NCBI GenBank assembly: GCA_023388835.1
Contig: JAEWFK010000165.1
Span: 1-27,528 of the forward strand
DNA from: Pseudomonadota bacterium
Lineage (GTDB): Bacteria; Pseudomonadota; Gammaproteobacteria; Burkholderiales; Burkholderiaceae_B
Length of the DNA stretch: 27,528 nucleotides
Reading direction: 5' to 3'
The position numbers were made by a program, and so were the translations under genes. Numbering within the stretch: the first letter of the stretch is position 1; every line of letters starts with the position of its first letter. The notes beneath the pieces are model-generated. The model was not told the origin of the DNA. It worked only from the letters and a program-made list of their open reading frames with translations, and did no database searches. This document shows positions 13,888 to 23,735 of the stretch, piece by piece.

Positions 13888-15474
13888 TCATTCCCACTCG
13901 ATGGTCGCGGGCGGTTTGCTCGAAACGTCGTACGTGACGCGGTTGATGCCACGCACTTCATTGATGATGCGCGAGGACACCTTCTTGAGCAGGGCATACG
14001 GCAGTTCCGCCCAGTCGGCCGTCATGAAGTCGCTGGTCTGCACAGCGCGTAGCGCCACGACATACTCGTAAGTACGGCCGTCGCCCATCACCCCGACTGA
14101 CTTCACCGGCAGGAAGACAGCGAACGCCTGCGACGTCAGGTCGTACCAGCTCTTGCCGCTGTTGTGGTCCACCGTATTGCGCAGTTCGTCGATGAAGATG
14201 GCGTCGGCGCGGCGCAGCAGATCAGCGTACTCCTGCTTGACTTCGCCCAGGATACGCACGCCAAGGCCAGGCCCCGGGAAGGGGTGGCGGTACACCATGG
14301 CGGGGGGCAGCCCCAGCGCAATGCCGAGCTTTCGGACTTCGTCTTTGAACAGCTCGCGCAAAGGCTCGAGCAGCTTCAGATTCAAGGTATCGGGCAAGCC
14401 TCCCACGTTGTGGTGAGATTTGATCGCCACCGCCTTGCCGGTTTTCGAGGCGGCAGATTCGATGACGTCCGGGTAGATGGTGCCCTGCGCCAACCAGCGC
14501 GCATTCTTGAGTTTGCCGGCCTCGGTCTGGAAGACCTCGACGAATTCGCGGCCGATGATCTTGCGCTTGGCTTCAGGATCGGTCACGCCGGTGAGCTTGC
14601 CCATGAACTGCTCGCTGGCGTCGACGTGGATCACCTTGATGCCAAAGTGGCCCGCGAACGTATCCATGACTTGCTGGGCTTCGTTCAGCCGCAACAGGCC
14701 GTGATCGACGAACACGCAAGTGAGCTGGTCGCCAATTGCCTTGTGGATCAGCGCGGCCGCCACGGAGGAATCCACGCCACCGGACAGACCGAGGATGACT
14801 TCGTCTTCGCCTACCTGGTCGCGAATGTTCTCGACGGCTTCCCGAACGTAGTCGGGCATGTTCCAGTCGTGGGTGCAGCCGCAGATTTCGGTCACGAAAC
14901 GCGCCAGCATGGCTTCGCCCTGGGTAGTGTGGGTCACTTCAGGGTGAAACTGCACGCCGTAAAAACCGCGCTCTTCATCCGCCATGCCGGCGATGGCGCA
15001 GCTGGGCGTGGAAGCCATGAGCTTGAAGCCGGGCGGCAACGCCGTTACTTTGTCGCCGTGGCTCATCCACACCTTCAGCATGCCATGGCCTTCGGTGGTG
15101 GTGAAATCCTGCAGGCCGTCAAGCAAACGCGTATGACCACGCGCGCGCACTTCGGCGTAGCCGAATTCGCGGTGGTCGGACCATTCCACCTTGCCCCCCA
15201 ACTGCAGCGCCATCGTCTGCATGCCGTAGCAGATGCCAAGGACAGGAACGCCCATCTCGAACACACGGCTGGGGACTTTCAGGGCTTCTTCCTGATAGGC
15301 CGATGCGTGGCTACCTGAGAGAATGATTCCCTTCAGACCGGCTTGCGACTCGATGAAGGCGTTGTCGACGTCGCCTGGGTGGATCTCGCAATAGACGCCG
15401 GCATCACGGACCCGGCGGGCGATGAGCTGGGTAACTTGGGAGCCGTAATCGAGAATCAGTATGCGTTGATGCAT
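13888..15474 (-). CDS. guaA: GMP synthase (glutamine-hydrolysing)
   Basis: The 528-residue enzyme turns XMP, ATP and glutamine into GMP in the cytosol. The class I amidotransferase domain carries the nucleophile C82 (VLGICYGMQTMA) and a VQFHPEVTHT histidine/glutamate pair. The ATP-pyrophosphatase P-loop reads LGLSGGVDSSVAAAL (about residue 230), and the C-terminal dimerisation domain ends TIEWE. I chose ATG 15474 (MHQRILILDYGSQ); an in-frame TTG at 15486 would add four residues. No strong Shine-Dalgarno is visible. guaB lies about 1.2 kb away on the same strand with a convergently ending MFS gene between, so the two are not one operon. The 3' end of guaA is a known integration site for genomic islands, and mobile-DNA remnants abut it here. 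Confidence 0.97.
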   Translation of the reverse strand: MHQRILILDYGSQVTQLIARRVRDAGVYCEIHPGDVDNAFIESQAGLKGIILSGSHASAYQEEALKVPSRVFEMGVPVLGICYGMQTMALQLGGKVEWSDHREFGYAEVRARGHTRLLDGLQDFTTTEGHGMLKVWMSHGDKVTALPPGFKLMASTPSCAIAGMADEERGFYGVQFHPEVTHTTQGEAMLARFVTEICGCTHDWNMPDYVREAVENIRDQVGEDEVILGLSGGVDSSVAAALIHKAIGDQLTCVFVDHGLLRLNEAQQVMDTFAGHFGIKVIHVDASEQFMGKLTGVTDPEAKRKIIGREFVEVFQTEAGKLKNARWLAQGTIYPDVIESAASKTGKAVAIKSHHNVGGLPDTLNLKLLEPLRELFKDEVRKLGIALGLPPAMVYRHPFPGPGLGVRILGEVKQEYADLLRRADAIFIDELRNTVDHNSGKSWYDLTSQAFAVFLPVKSVGVMGDGRTYEYVVALRAVQTSDFMTADWAELPYALLKKVSSRIINEVRGINRVTYDVSSKPPATIEWE

Positions 15475-15542
15475 GGTGGGAGACAATAGAAGAATTCAAG
15501 GCGTTAATGTAACTTATCACACCGGTTTTCGCAGGAGAGAAC

Positions 15543-16733
15543 ATGCCAAGTATGCCACCCGTCCGTACTCTGATCTGGTCCGGTTTCGTGGCGCTGGCCA
15601 TTGCAATGGGCATCGGCAGGTTCGCATTCACTCCCTTGCTGCCCATGATGCAACATGATCTGGGGCTGGGCCTTGCTCAGGGCGGCTGGTTGGCCGGCGC
15701 CAACTATCTTGGCTATCTGGCGGGAGCCGTAACGGCAGCCTATCTTCCCTGGAAAGCCAGCACCCTGTTGCGCACGGGGCTGATTCTGGTCGCTGCGAGC
15801 ACGGCCCTCATGGGCTGGACAACGACATGGTCGACATGGATCACTTGGCGCTCGATCGCCGGTATCGCGAGCGCCTGGGTGCTCGTCGGCGCGGCGTCCC
15901 TCTGTCTGGGCCGGCTGGCCGCCGCCGGCGCGCCACATAAAGCCGGTGTAGTGTTCTCCGGCGTAGGCGGAGGCATCGCCTTGACCGGACTGCTGTGCCT
16001 GCTTTTCGACCTCCGCGGCTTCACCGCAGCACAGGCCTGGGTGATGCTGTCTGTGCTTGCCACCGTAGGGCTGATCGCCACGCTGCCGCTCTGGCCGGTT
16101 GCGTCCCCTGCGCTGTATCCCGGAGGGCAGTCCCCCCGCGGCGACGATTCCGGGCATCTGCGGCTCATTCTCTGCTACGGCTTCTTCGGTTTCGGGTATA
16201 TCCTGCCGGCCACCTTCCTGCCTGCGCAGGCCAGGGAATTGGTGGACGACCCGGCGCTCTTCGGCTTGGCATGGCCGTTGTTCGGCCTGGCCGCCGCGCT
16301 CTCGACCGTTGCTTGCGGTGCGCTGCTCAAGCGGTTCACGCGTCGGCATCTGTGGCTAGGTGCTCAATTGCTGATGGCGGTCGGGGTGGCGTTGCCCGCG
16401 CTGATTCCCGGCCTGACCAGTATCGTAATAGCGGCCCTGTTCGTGGGCGGTACCTTCATGGTGATCACCATGCTGGGCATGCAGCAGGCACAGGCCTCTG
16501 GCGGCGCCAGGGCGCGCAGCCTCATGGCGAGCCTGACCGCGGCATTCGCGAGCGGCCAATTGGCCGGCCCCGTTTTTTTCAGCCTGACGCATGAACACCT
16601 GGGCGGTACGCTCGAAGCGGCCCTATATGTGGCAGCGGCAGCCCTGGTGGCGGGCTGCCTGCTGCTGCTGAAGCCTTTCCCTGAATCCGAAGCCGGCGCG
16701 GACGCCGACGTTATCAATCAGTCAGCGCGGTAG
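15543..16733 (+). CDS. MFS transporter, YbfB/YjiJ-like
   Basis: The 396-residue protein is almost wholly hydrophobic with about 12 membrane helices. It begins with the family signature IWSGFVALAIAMGIGRFAFT, PLLPMMQ followed by LGLAQGGWLAGANYLGYLAG. AGGAG lies about six bases before ATG 15543. Substrates of this branch are not well known, and the context gives no hint: it sits between guaA and guaB, divergent from guaA and convergent with guaB, whose 3' end it overlaps by 16 bp. A link with purine export is possible but only by position. Confidence 0.9.
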   Translation: MPSMPPVRTLIWSGFVALAIAMGIGRFAFTPLLPMMQHDLGLGLAQGGWLAGANYLGYLAGAVTAAYLPWKASTLLRTGLILVAASTALMGWTTTWSTWITWRSIAGIASAWVLVGAASLCLGRLAAAGAPHKAGVVFSGVGGGIALTGLLCLLFDLRGFTAAQAWVMLSVLATVGLIATLPLWPVASPALYPGGQSPRGDDSGHLRLILCYGFFGFGYILPATFLPAQARELVDDPALFGLAWPLFGLAAALSTVACGALLKRFTRRHLWLGAQLLMAVGVALPALIPGLTSIVIAALFVGGTFMVITMLGMQQAQASGGARARSLMASLTAAFASGQLAGPVFFSLTHEHLGGTLEAALYVAAAALVAGCLLLLKPFPESEAGADADVINQSAR

Positions 16734-18178
16734 TTGGGCGCTTCCTTCGTGATTTGCACATCGTGGACGTGCGATTCACGGACGCCCGCTGCCGTGATTT
16801 CGACGAATTCCGCTTTGCTGCGCATGTCTTCAATGGTGGCGCAGCCGCAGTAGCCCATGGAAGCCCTGACGCCGCCCACCAGTTGGTAGATGATGGCGAT
16901 GACGCTGCCCTTGTACGGGACACGGCCTTCAATGCCTTCAGGGACCAGTTTGTCGACGTTGTTGTTCGGATCCTGGAAATAACGATCGGCCGACCCGTCG
17001 GACATGGCGCCCAGGCTGCCCATGCCGCGATAGGACTTGTAGGAACGGCCTTGATACAGAACGACTTCCCCGGGAGATTCTTCGGTGCCCGCGAACATGC
17101 CGCCCATCATGCAGGTGGAAGCGCCAGCGGCCAAAGCCTTGGAAATGTCGCCCGAATACCGGATGCCGCCATCGGCGATGAGCGGAACACCAGTGCCTTC
17201 GAGGGCCTCGGCGACGTCGGAAATGGCGGTGATCTGTGGCACGCCCACACCCGCGACGATGCGCGTGGTGCAGATGGAGCCCGGGCCGATACCCACCTTG
17301 ACGGCGTCGGCGCCCGCTTCGACCAGCGCGCGGGCGGCCGCTGCCGTGGCGATGTTGCCGCCGATCACCTGGATGCGCGGGTAATTGTCCTTGACCCAAC
17401 GGACGCGTTCGATCACGCCTTGCGTATGGCCGTGCGCCGTGTCGACCACGATAGCGTCGACCCCCGCCGCAGCCAGGCGGGCCACGCGCTCGTCGGTGCC
17501 CTCGCCCACGCCCACGGCCGCCGCCACGCGCAACTGGCCATGAGCGTCTTTGCAAGCATTGGGGTGCTCTGTGTTTTTGACGATGTCCTTGACAGTGGCC
17601 AGCCCGCGCAGTTCAAAGGCTTCGTTCACGATCAGAACGCGCTCGAGTCTATGCTTGTGCATGAGCGACTGTGCTTCGTCCAGCGTGGCGCCTTCGTTCA
17701 TGGTCACCAGTTTTTCCTGCGGTGTCATGATTTTCCTGAGCGGAAGATCGAGACGGTCCTCGAAGCGAAGGTCGCGGTTGGTGACGATACCGACCAGTTT
17801 GCCGCCTTCAACGACCGGCAAACCGGAAATGCCATGTTCACGCTGCAAAGCAATGGCGTCGCCGACCCGCATGTCGGGCGTGACGGTGACCGGGTCGATC
17901 ACGATGCCGAATTCGTGGCGCTTGACGCGGGCCACTTCACGAGCCTGCGCCTCGGCGGACAGATTCTTGTGTACCACCCCGATTCCGCCTTCCTGGGCCA
18001 TGGCGATGGCCAGGCCGGCTTCCGTCACGGTGTCCATGGCAGCGGACACCAGCGGGATATTGAGCGTGATGTCGCGCGTGAAGCGGGTGGACAGCTTCGT
18101 GTCGCGCGGGAGGATGGCCGAATATGCAGGCACCAACAAGACGTCGTCGAATGTCAGTGCTTTCTTGATGAGGCGCAT
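16718..18178 (-). CDS. guaB: Inosine-5'-monophosphate dehydrogenase
   Basis: The 486-residue enzyme oxidises IMP to XMP with NAD+, the committed step to GMP. It has the TIM barrel start (ALTFDDVLLVPAYS), two CBS domains inserted at about residues 95-205, the catalytic loop GPGSICTTRIVAGVG (the Cys attacks IMP) and the IMP-binding ADGGIRYSGDI. I use ATG 18178, which has GGAG about eight bases upstream; an upstream in-frame start at 18202 would lie over the candidate -10. Its 3' end overlaps the convergent MFS gene by 16 bp, so the two mRNAs are complementary there. purL lies 47 bp upstream on the same strand. Confidence 0.97.
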   Translation of the reverse strand: MRLIKKALTFDDVLLVPAYSAILPRDTKLSTRFTRDITLNIPLVSAAMDTVTEAGLAIAMAQEGGIGVVHKNLSAEAQAREVARVKRHEFGIVIDPVTVTPDMRVGDAIALQREHGISGLPVVEGGKLVGIVTNRDLRFEDRLDLPLRKIMTPQEKLVTMNEGATLDEAQSLMHKHRLERVLIVNEAFELRGLATVKDIVKNTEHPNACKDAHGQLRVAAAVGVGEGTDERVARLAAAGVDAIVVDTAHGHTQGVIERVRWVKDNYPRIQVIGGNIATAAAARALVEAGADAVKVGIGPGSICTTRIVAGVGVPQITAISDVAEALEGTGVPLIADGGIRYSGDISKALAAGASTCMMGGMFAGTEESPGEVVLYQGRSYKSYRGMGSLGAMSDGSADRYFQDPNNNVDKLVPEGIEGRVPYKGSVIAIIYQLVGGVRASMGYCGCATIEDMRSKAEFVEITAAGVRESHVHDVQITKEAPNYRAD

Positions 18179-18201
18179 GTACAAGCTCCGTGCAAAGATC
18201 A

Positions 18202-18230
18202 ATTATAGCCCGGTGTTTACCCTGATCATC
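18202..18230 (-). promoter_or_regulatory. Candidate guaB promoter in the purL-guaB gap
   Basis: On the minus strand a perfect TATAAT (18202-18207) lies 24 bp before the guaB ATG. The hexamer 17 bp upstream, GATGAT (18225-18230), is a poor -35 and overlaps the purL stop. guaB may thus be transcribed both from purL readthrough and from this site. Confidence 0.45.
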
Positions 18231-21200
18231 CCACCCGCACGCGCGCATTGCGGAACATCCGCATCCATGGCGTATAGCCGCCGTTGGACCTATCCGCCCC
18301 GCCTTGATCGGCTGCACCCCAGCGTTCCGGGGCCCAGGACATCATGACGTTGCGCGTCACCCGTTCGGGATGCGGCATCAAGACGGTGAAGCGCCCGTCG
18401 GCCGTGGTCACGCCGGTCAGGCCGCCCGCGCTGCCGTTGGGGTTGTAGGGGTACTGTTCCGTCGCGCGGCCGTGGTGGTCGACGTAACGCAACGCGGCGA
18501 TCGCCTGCGACGCGTCGCCCTGGCGTTCAAAGTTGGCATAGCCTTCGCCATGAGCGACCGCCACCGGCACAATAGTGCCGGCCATGCCCTGCATGAACAG
18601 CGAGGGCGATTCCGGAATCTCGACCAGCGACAGGCGCGCTTCGTACTTTTCAGAGACATTGCGCGTGAAACGGGGCCAATGCTGGGCACCGGGAATCATC
18701 GAAGCCAACGCCGCCATCATCTGGCAACCGTTGCAGACGCCCAGTGCGAAGCTGTCCTCGCGGCCGAAAAAGGCGGCGAACTGATCGGCCAGCATGTTGT
18801 TGTAGCGGATGCTGCGTGCCCAGCCTTCGCCCGCGCCCAGCACATCGCCGTAGCTGAAGCCCCCTACTGCCACCAGACCGTGTATGTCGTCCAGCCGCGC
18901 GCGGCCGGACAGCAGGTCGGTCATGTGGATATCAAGCGCTTCGAAGCCGGCGCGGTCGAACGCCCAGGCCATTTCAACCTGGCTGTTGCAGCCTTGTTCG
19001 CGAAGCACGGCCACGCGCGGACGCTTGCCAGTGACGATATAGGGCGCAGCAATGTCTTCCTGAGGATCGAACGCGACGCGCGGCTGCATGCCGGGATCGG
19101 CGGAGTCCTTCCAGAGATCGAACTCTGCCTGCGCGCAGTCCGGATTGTCGCGCAGCGCCATGATGCGGCGGCTGACTTCACCCCACTGCGCACCCAGTTC
19201 GGCGCGCGGGCGCTGATAGACACATTTTCCGTCACGGAAGATCTGAATCTCGTCGTCCTTGTTGAGCGAGCCTAGGACATGGGTGTGCTGCGACAGGCCC
19301 GCCTCGCGCAGATGACGCAAGACGGTGTCACGTTCGGCGCGCGGCACCTGGATGACGGCGCCCGCCTCTTCATTGAAAAGCGCGTGCAGCGTGAGCTCAT
19401 CCCGCTGAACGGCGATCTGTTCGGGTCGGATCTTGTAATCGCCCCAATCGGCTGCGTGCGGGTCGATGGTCAGCATATCGAGATTGACCGAAACACCCAC
19501 GTGCCCCGCAAAGGCCATTTCGCAGACGGTGGCCAGCAGCCCGCCGTCGGAACGGTCGTGGTATGCCAATACCAGCTCTTGACCGGCCAGTTCACGCACG
19601 CTACGGAAGAAGGCGGCGAGCATGCCGGCGTCGTCGATGTCGGGGACTTCGGTGCCGATCTGGCCATAGGCCTGGGCCAGTACCGAGCCGCCCAGCCTTT
19701 GCCGGCCCGCGCCCAGGTCGATGAAGATCAGCGTGGTATCGCCACGGTCGGTGCGCAGCTGCGGGGTGAGCGTGGCGCGCACATCGCCGACCGGCGCGAA
19801 GGCGCTGACGATGAGCGATACGGGGGCGATGACATCCCGCGATTCACCGTCTTGCTCCCAACTGGTGCGCATGGACAGGGAATCTTTGCCCACTGGGATG
19901 GCCAAGCCCAGCGCCTGGCACCACTGGCTCACGGCCGAGACGGTGTCATACAGCGCAGCATCCTGACCGGGGGTCCCGCAGGCCGCCATCCAGTTGGCGG
20001 AAAGCTTGATATCTTCGAGCGTGCGGACATCGGCCGCGACGAGGTTGGTCAAGGCTTCGGCCACAGCCATGCGCCCGGAGGCCGGCGCATCCAGTACTGC
20101 CAGCGGCGTGCGTTCACCCATGGACATGGCTTCACCGCGCACGCCCTCGTAATCGGCGAGCGTCACGGCGCAATCCGCCACGGGGATTTGCCAGGGTCCC
20201 ACCATCTGGTCGCGATGGGTCAACCCGCCCACGCTGCGGTCCCCGATGGTGATCAGGAAATTCTTGCTCGCGACGGTGGGATGGCGCAACACCCGCTCGA
20301 TGGCTTCGCCCAGATCGATGCCCACCACGTCGAACGCGGCACCTTCCGGTTGCTCGCGCTGCACGTCGCGCGTCATGCGCGGCGGCTTGCCCAGAATGAC
20401 GTCGATGGGAACATCGACGGGGCGCAGTTCGTCGTCGCTGCGCGGCGTGATGGGTTCAGCCACGCCCGGCAGCCCCTCCCCATGCGTCACACGCAACTGG
20501 CGTTCTTCGGTCGCGACGCCCACTACGGCATAAGGACAGCGTTCACGCCGCGCGATGGCGTCGAAGCGCCCAAGATCTTCCGGCAGGATAGCCAGTACAT
20601 AGCGCTCCTGGGATTCGTTGCTCCAGATTTCAGCGGCGGACAGGCCGGACTCTTCGAGGTGGACCTGCTGCAGTTCGAAGATCGCGCCGCGGCCGGCATC
20701 GTTCACGAGCTCGGGGAAGGCATTGGATAACCCGCCCGCGCCGACGTCATGGATGGCGAGCACAGGGTTCTGCTCGCCCTGCTGCCAGCAACGGTCGATG
20801 ACTTCCTGGGCGCGCCGTTGAATTTCAGGATTGCCGCGCTGCACGGAATCGAAATCGAGTTCAGCCGTATTGGTGCCCACGCTCATGCTCGAAGCCGCGC
20901 CGCCGCCCATGCCGATACGCATGCCCGGTCCGCCCAGCTGCACCAGCAAGGCGGCCGGAGGCAGGGGGTTTTTGTGCGTGAGCCGGCTATCGATGGCGCC
21001 CAGGCCGCCCGCGATCATGATAGGCTTGTGGTAACCCCAGCGACGGCCGTCAGCATGTTGTTCGAACGTGCGAAAGTAACCCAGAAGATTGGGACGGCCG
21101 TACTCATTATTGAAGGCGGCCGCGCCAATGGGCCCATCGATCATGATGTCCAGCGGGGAGGCGATGCGATCGGGCGCGCCATGTGGGCGGTCTTCCCAGG

Positions 21201-22278
21201 CCTCGGGAGCATCGGGGAAGCGCAGATTCGAGACCGTAAAGCCGGCAAGGCCAGCCTTGGGCTTGGAACCGCGGCCTGTCGCGCCCTCGTCGCGGATCTC
21301 GCCGCCCGAACCCGTGGCGGCCCCCTGGAAGGGAGCGATGGCCGTCGGGTGATTATGGGTCTCGACCTTCATCAGTGTGTGCATGACGGCCTGATGGTGG
21401 CCATAGGTTCCCGCGCTGTCCGCCGCACCGGCATGGAATACCGTGGCAGGGCCCCCTTCCATGATCGCGGCGTTGTCGGAATACGCGACTACTGTGCCGC
21501 GCGGCTGGGCGGCGTGGGTGGCCCGAATCATTCCAAACAGTGTTTCGCTTTGCGGGGCGCCGTCGATTACCCACGATGCGTTGAAAATCTTGTGGCGGCA
21601 GTGTTCGCTATTGGCCTGGGCGAACATCATCAGTTCCACGTCGGTGGGATTGCGGCCCAATCTGCTGAAGGCGTCGGCCAGATAATCGACTTCGTCTTCG
21701 GACAAGGCGAGCCCGAGCGCTGTGTTCGCCTCGGTCAGCGCCTGCCGCCCTTCCCCCAGGACGTCGACGGTGGCGGTGGACTTGCCGGGAAGCGATGCAA
21801 ACAGCGCCTGCCCGTCAAAGGCCGTGTCAACCACGGTTTCTGTCATCCGGTCATGCAACAGGGCTGCGATTTGTTCGAGCTGCATTGCATCGAGCGTCTT
21901 GCTCCCCAGCAGGCCGCGCACCGGCGTGAGGGTATAGCGGACGCCGCGTTCAATCCGGCGGACGGTCGACAGACCGCAGTTATGTGCGATATCGGTGGCC
22001 TTGCTCGCCCAGGGCGAAACGGTGCCCAGGCGCGGAAACACGCGTAGCACCAGCGCGTTGCGCCCGTCTCTGTCGCTGACAGGCGTTCCGTATTCAAGCA
22101 GACGCGCCAGCTGAGCCCGGCCGGCATCATCCAGGGGCGACTCCAGCCAGACATAGTGCTCGTACTGCCCGGAGATATCCGAGACCGGCAGGCCCAGGGC
22201 TGAGAAGCGTTTGAGAAGCTGTTCGCGACGGAACGGAGACAGGACAGACGAGCCGGGAAAATGCAGAATGGAGTTCAC
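18226..22278 (-). CDS. purL: Phosphoribosylformylglycinamidine synthase, large single-chain type
   Basis: The 1350-residue enzyme converts FGAR, glutamine and ATP to FGAM in purine synthesis. It has the gamma/beta-proteobacterial single-chain layout: an N-terminal PurS-like domain, two AIR-synthase-like halves (KVETHNHPTAIAPFQGAATG; later VGKDSLSMRT), and a C-terminal class I glutaminase with the ALGVCNGCQMM nucleophile cysteine and the HPE triad part (LMPHPERV). The start codon is GTG (22278-22276), giving NSILHFPGSSVLSPFRREQL as in family members. No clear ribosome-binding site precedes it. greB ends 42 bp upstream on the same strand. The gene is intact. Confidence 0.97.
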   Translation of the reverse strand: MNSILHFPGSSVLSPFRREQLLKRFSALGLPVSDISGQYEHYVWLESPLDDAGRAQLARLLEYGTPVSDRDGRNALVLRVFPRLGTVSPWASKATDIAHNCGLSTVRRIERGVRYTLTPVRGLLGSKTLDAMQLEQIAALLHDRMTETVVDTAFDGQALFASLPGKSTATVDVLGEGRQALTEANTALGLALSEDEVDYLADAFSRLGRNPTDVELMMFAQANSEHCRHKIFNASWVIDGAPQSETLFGMIRATHAAQPRGTVVAYSDNAAIMEGGPATVFHAGAADSAGTYGHHQAVMHTLMKVETHNHPTAIAPFQGAATGSGGEIRDEGATGRGSKPKAGLAGFTVSNLRFPDAPEAWEDRPHGAPDRIASPLDIMIDGPIGAAAFNNEYGRPNLLGYFRTFEQHADGRRWGYHKPIMIAGGLGAIDSRLTHKNPLPPAALLVQLGGPGMRIGMGGGAASSMSVGTNTAELDFDSVQRGNPEIQRRAQEVIDRCWQQGEQNPVLAIHDVGAGGLSNAFPELVNDAGRGAIFELQQVHLEESGLSAAEIWSNESQERYVLAILPEDLGRFDAIARRERCPYAVVGVATEERQLRVTHGEGLPGVAEPITPRSDDELRPVDVPIDVILGKPPRMTRDVQREQPEGAAFDVVGIDLGEAIERVLRHPTVASKNFLITIGDRSVGGLTHRDQMVGPWQIPVADCAVTLADYEGVRGEAMSMGERTPLAVLDAPASGRMAVAEALTNLVAADVRTLEDIKLSANWMAACGTPGQDAALYDTVSAVSQWCQALGLAIPVGKDSLSMRTSWEQDGESRDVIAPVSLIVSAFAPVGDVRATLTPQLRTDRGDTTLIFIDLGAGRQRLGGSVLAQAYGQIGTEVPDIDDAGMLAAFFRSVRELAGQELVLAYHDRSDGGLLATVCEMAFAGHVGVSVNLDMLTIDPHAADWGDYKIRPEQIAVQRDELTLHALFNEEAGAVIQVPRAERDTVLRHLREAGLSQHTHVLGSLNKDDEIQIFRDGKCVYQRPRAELGAQWGEVSRRIMALRDNPDCAQAEFDLWKDSADPGMQPRVAFDPQEDIAAPYIVTGKRPRVAVLREQGCNSQVEMAWAFDRAGFEALDIHMTDLLSGRARLDDIHGLVAVGGFSYGDVLGAGEGWARSIRYNNMLADQFAAFFGREDSFALGVCNGCQMMAALASMIPGAQHWPRFTRNVSEKYEARLSLVEIPESPSLFMQGMAGTIVPVAVAHGEGYANFERQGDASQAIAALRYVDHHGRATEQYPYNPNGSAGGLTGVTTADGRFTVLMPHPERVTRNVMMSWAPERWGAADQGGADRSNGGYTPWMRMFRNARVRVG

Positions 22279-22320
22279 TGTGTACGGAAGGCGCGCAAAG
22301 GGTGGACTGAACAGACTATT

Positions 22321-22893
22321 TTACCCTCCCGGACGGGGAGACGCTTCCGGGTAATGAACTTCGAGAATGTCGAGCTCTTCGAGCCCGCCCGGTGTTCGCA
22401 GTACCACCGTATCGCCTTCGCGCGCCTTGGTCAGGGCTCGGGCGACAGGAGAGATCCAGCTGATTCGGCCTTGCAAAGGTTCGGCTTCGTCGATCCCAAC
22501 GATGGTGACACGGAATTCTTCGCCCGCGCTGTCTGAATACACCACTGTGGCCCCGAAGAACACTTGGTCGCGATTGGGTTGAGCAGCCGGATCCACGACC
22601 TCGGCGATCTCGAGACGGCGGGTCAGGAAACGAATGCGGCGGTCGATCTCCCGCAAGCGCTTCTTGCCGTAGAGGTAATCACCGTTTTCGGAGCGGTCTC
22701 CATTCGAAGCCGCCCAGGACACGATCTGTACGACCTCGGGCCGCTCGACATTCATCAGGTGCTCCAGCTCGCCCCGCAAGCGCGTGTAGCCGTCCTGGGT
22801 GATGTAGTTCTTGCTGCCGGCTGGCAGCGGCGTGCCTTCAGGTTCGAGGTCGTCGTCTTCCTGCTCGTTTTCCTTTACAAACGCCTTGCTCAT
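22321..22893 (-). CDS. greB: Transcript cleavage factor GreB
   Basis: The 190-residue protein rescues backtracked RNA polymerase by stimulating RNA cleavage in the secondary channel. The N-terminal coiled coil carries the acidic tip NGDRSENGDYLYGKKRLREI with D66 and E69, which hold the catalytic Mg2+. The C-terminal FKBP-like domain follows (TVVYSDSAGEEFRVTIVG). An extra acidic/proline N-terminus (about residues 8-25) precedes the Gre core. The ATG overlaps the stop of the PHP gene as ATGA, suggesting translational coupling. Confidence 0.93.
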   Translation of the reverse strand: MSKAFVKENEQEDDDLEPEGTPLPAGSKNYITQDGYTRLRGELEHLMNVERPEVVQIVSWAASNGDRSENGDYLYGKKRLREIDRRIRFLTRRLEIAEVVDPAAQPNRDQVFFGATVVYSDSAGEEFRVTIVGIDEAEPLQGRISWISPVARALTKAREGDTVVLRTPGGLEELDILEVHYPEASPRPGG

Positions 22894-23735
22894 GCCGGTG
22901 TCCTTTCCACCCAGTCATGCCAGACCGGTGTGAGGTCGCGCGGCAGAGGCGGCAATTGCCCGAGGTCCAGCCGTGCTTCGCGGGGACTATGGAAGTCGGA
23001 ACCGCAGGAAGCCAGGAAACCGTAACGGCGCGCAACGTCGGCGTACTGGCGATACTGGTCGGGCGTATGGCTGCCGGTCACGACTTCTATTGCTTCGCCA
23101 CCCAGATCGCGAAATTGCTCGAACAGCGCATCGAACTGCATGGACGAGTAACTGTAGCGGCCGGGGTGCGCGATGACGGCGCGTCCACCTGCCTGCCGTA
23201 TCCAGCCCACGGCTTGTTCAAGCGAGGACCACTGCATGGGCACATAGGCCGGCGAACCTTCGCCCAGGTAGTGAGAAAACACGGCCTGCATATTTTTGCT
23301 GTAGCCGCGGTCGACCAGGTAGCGAGCGAAATGAGTGCGGCTGATAAGCGCCGGGTTGCTGACGTACGACAAGGCCCCCTGATAACTGGTCTCTACACCC
23401 ATGGCATCGAGCCGGCGGCCCATTTCGAGCGCGCGCTCGCTGCGGCCCGAACGGACCGTGCGCAGGCCTTCGACGAGGACGGGATGCGCATCGTCGACAT
23501 TGAGGCCGACGATATGGACGGTGTGCCCCGACCAGGTCACGGAAATCTCGACGCCCGCTACGAACTGCATGCCCAGCGCTTGGGCTTCAGCGCGGGCGGC
23601 CGGCACGCCGTCCAGGATGTCGTGGTCGGTCAGTGCCCAGAGCGTCACGCCGTTCGCATGCGCGCGCCGGGCGACGTCCCGGGGAGCGAGCACGCCATCG
23701 GACATGGTGGAGTGGCAATGAAGATCGGCTGTAAT
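22890..23735 (-). CDS. PHP-domain phosphoesterase (RNase AM / nucleoside 3',5'-bisphosphate phosphatase type), rare start codon
   Basis: The protein has 281 residues if started at ATT 23735. Metal-binding motifs are DLHCHST (H6, H8), LTDHD (D37, H38), GVEIS, VIAHPGRY and GSDFHSPRE, as in YciV/TrpH-like PHP enzymes that act on 3',5'-nucleoside bisphosphates or trim RNA 5' ends. The first ATG (23705) lies after the essential HxH motif. Upstream the frame holds only AGT TCA CCG GAG GAT TCC ATC ATT back to a TGA, so no ATG, GTG or TTG can serve. GGAGG at 23744-23748 lies eight bases before ATT (23735) and five before ATC (23738), implying an AUU or AUC start as in E. coli infC. The upstream hydrolase gene stops just before; greB overlaps by 4 bp. 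Confidence 0.88.
   Translation of the reverse strand: MTADLHCHSTMSDGVLAPRDVARRAHANGVTLWALTDHDILDGVPAARAEAQALGMQFVAGVEISVTWSGHTVHIVGLNVDDAHPVLVEGLRTVRSGRSERALEMGRRLDAMGVETSYQGALSYVSNPALISRTHFARYLVDRGYSKNMQAVFSHYLGEGSPAYVPMQWSSLEQAVGWIRQAGGRAVIAHPGRYSYSSMQFDALFEQFRDLGGEAIEVVTGSHTPDQYRQYADVARRYGFLASCGSDFHSPREARLDLGQLPPLPRDLTPVWHDWVERTPA

Noticed and set aside
13888..13905. Second copy of the guaA 3' end as an att repeat
   Set aside because: I looked for the CATTCCCACTCGATG core near 10.28-10.66 kb and did not find it, so no attL/attR pair is claimed.
14164..15318. 384-codon open frame on the plus strand opposite guaA
   Set aside because: Antisense shadow of a clear housekeeping gene in GC-rich DNA; composition His/Ala/Gly-rich and unlike any family.
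16754..18208. 484-codon open frame opposite guaB
   Set aside because: Mirror of guaB codon bias; no domain-like pattern and no ribosome-binding site of note.
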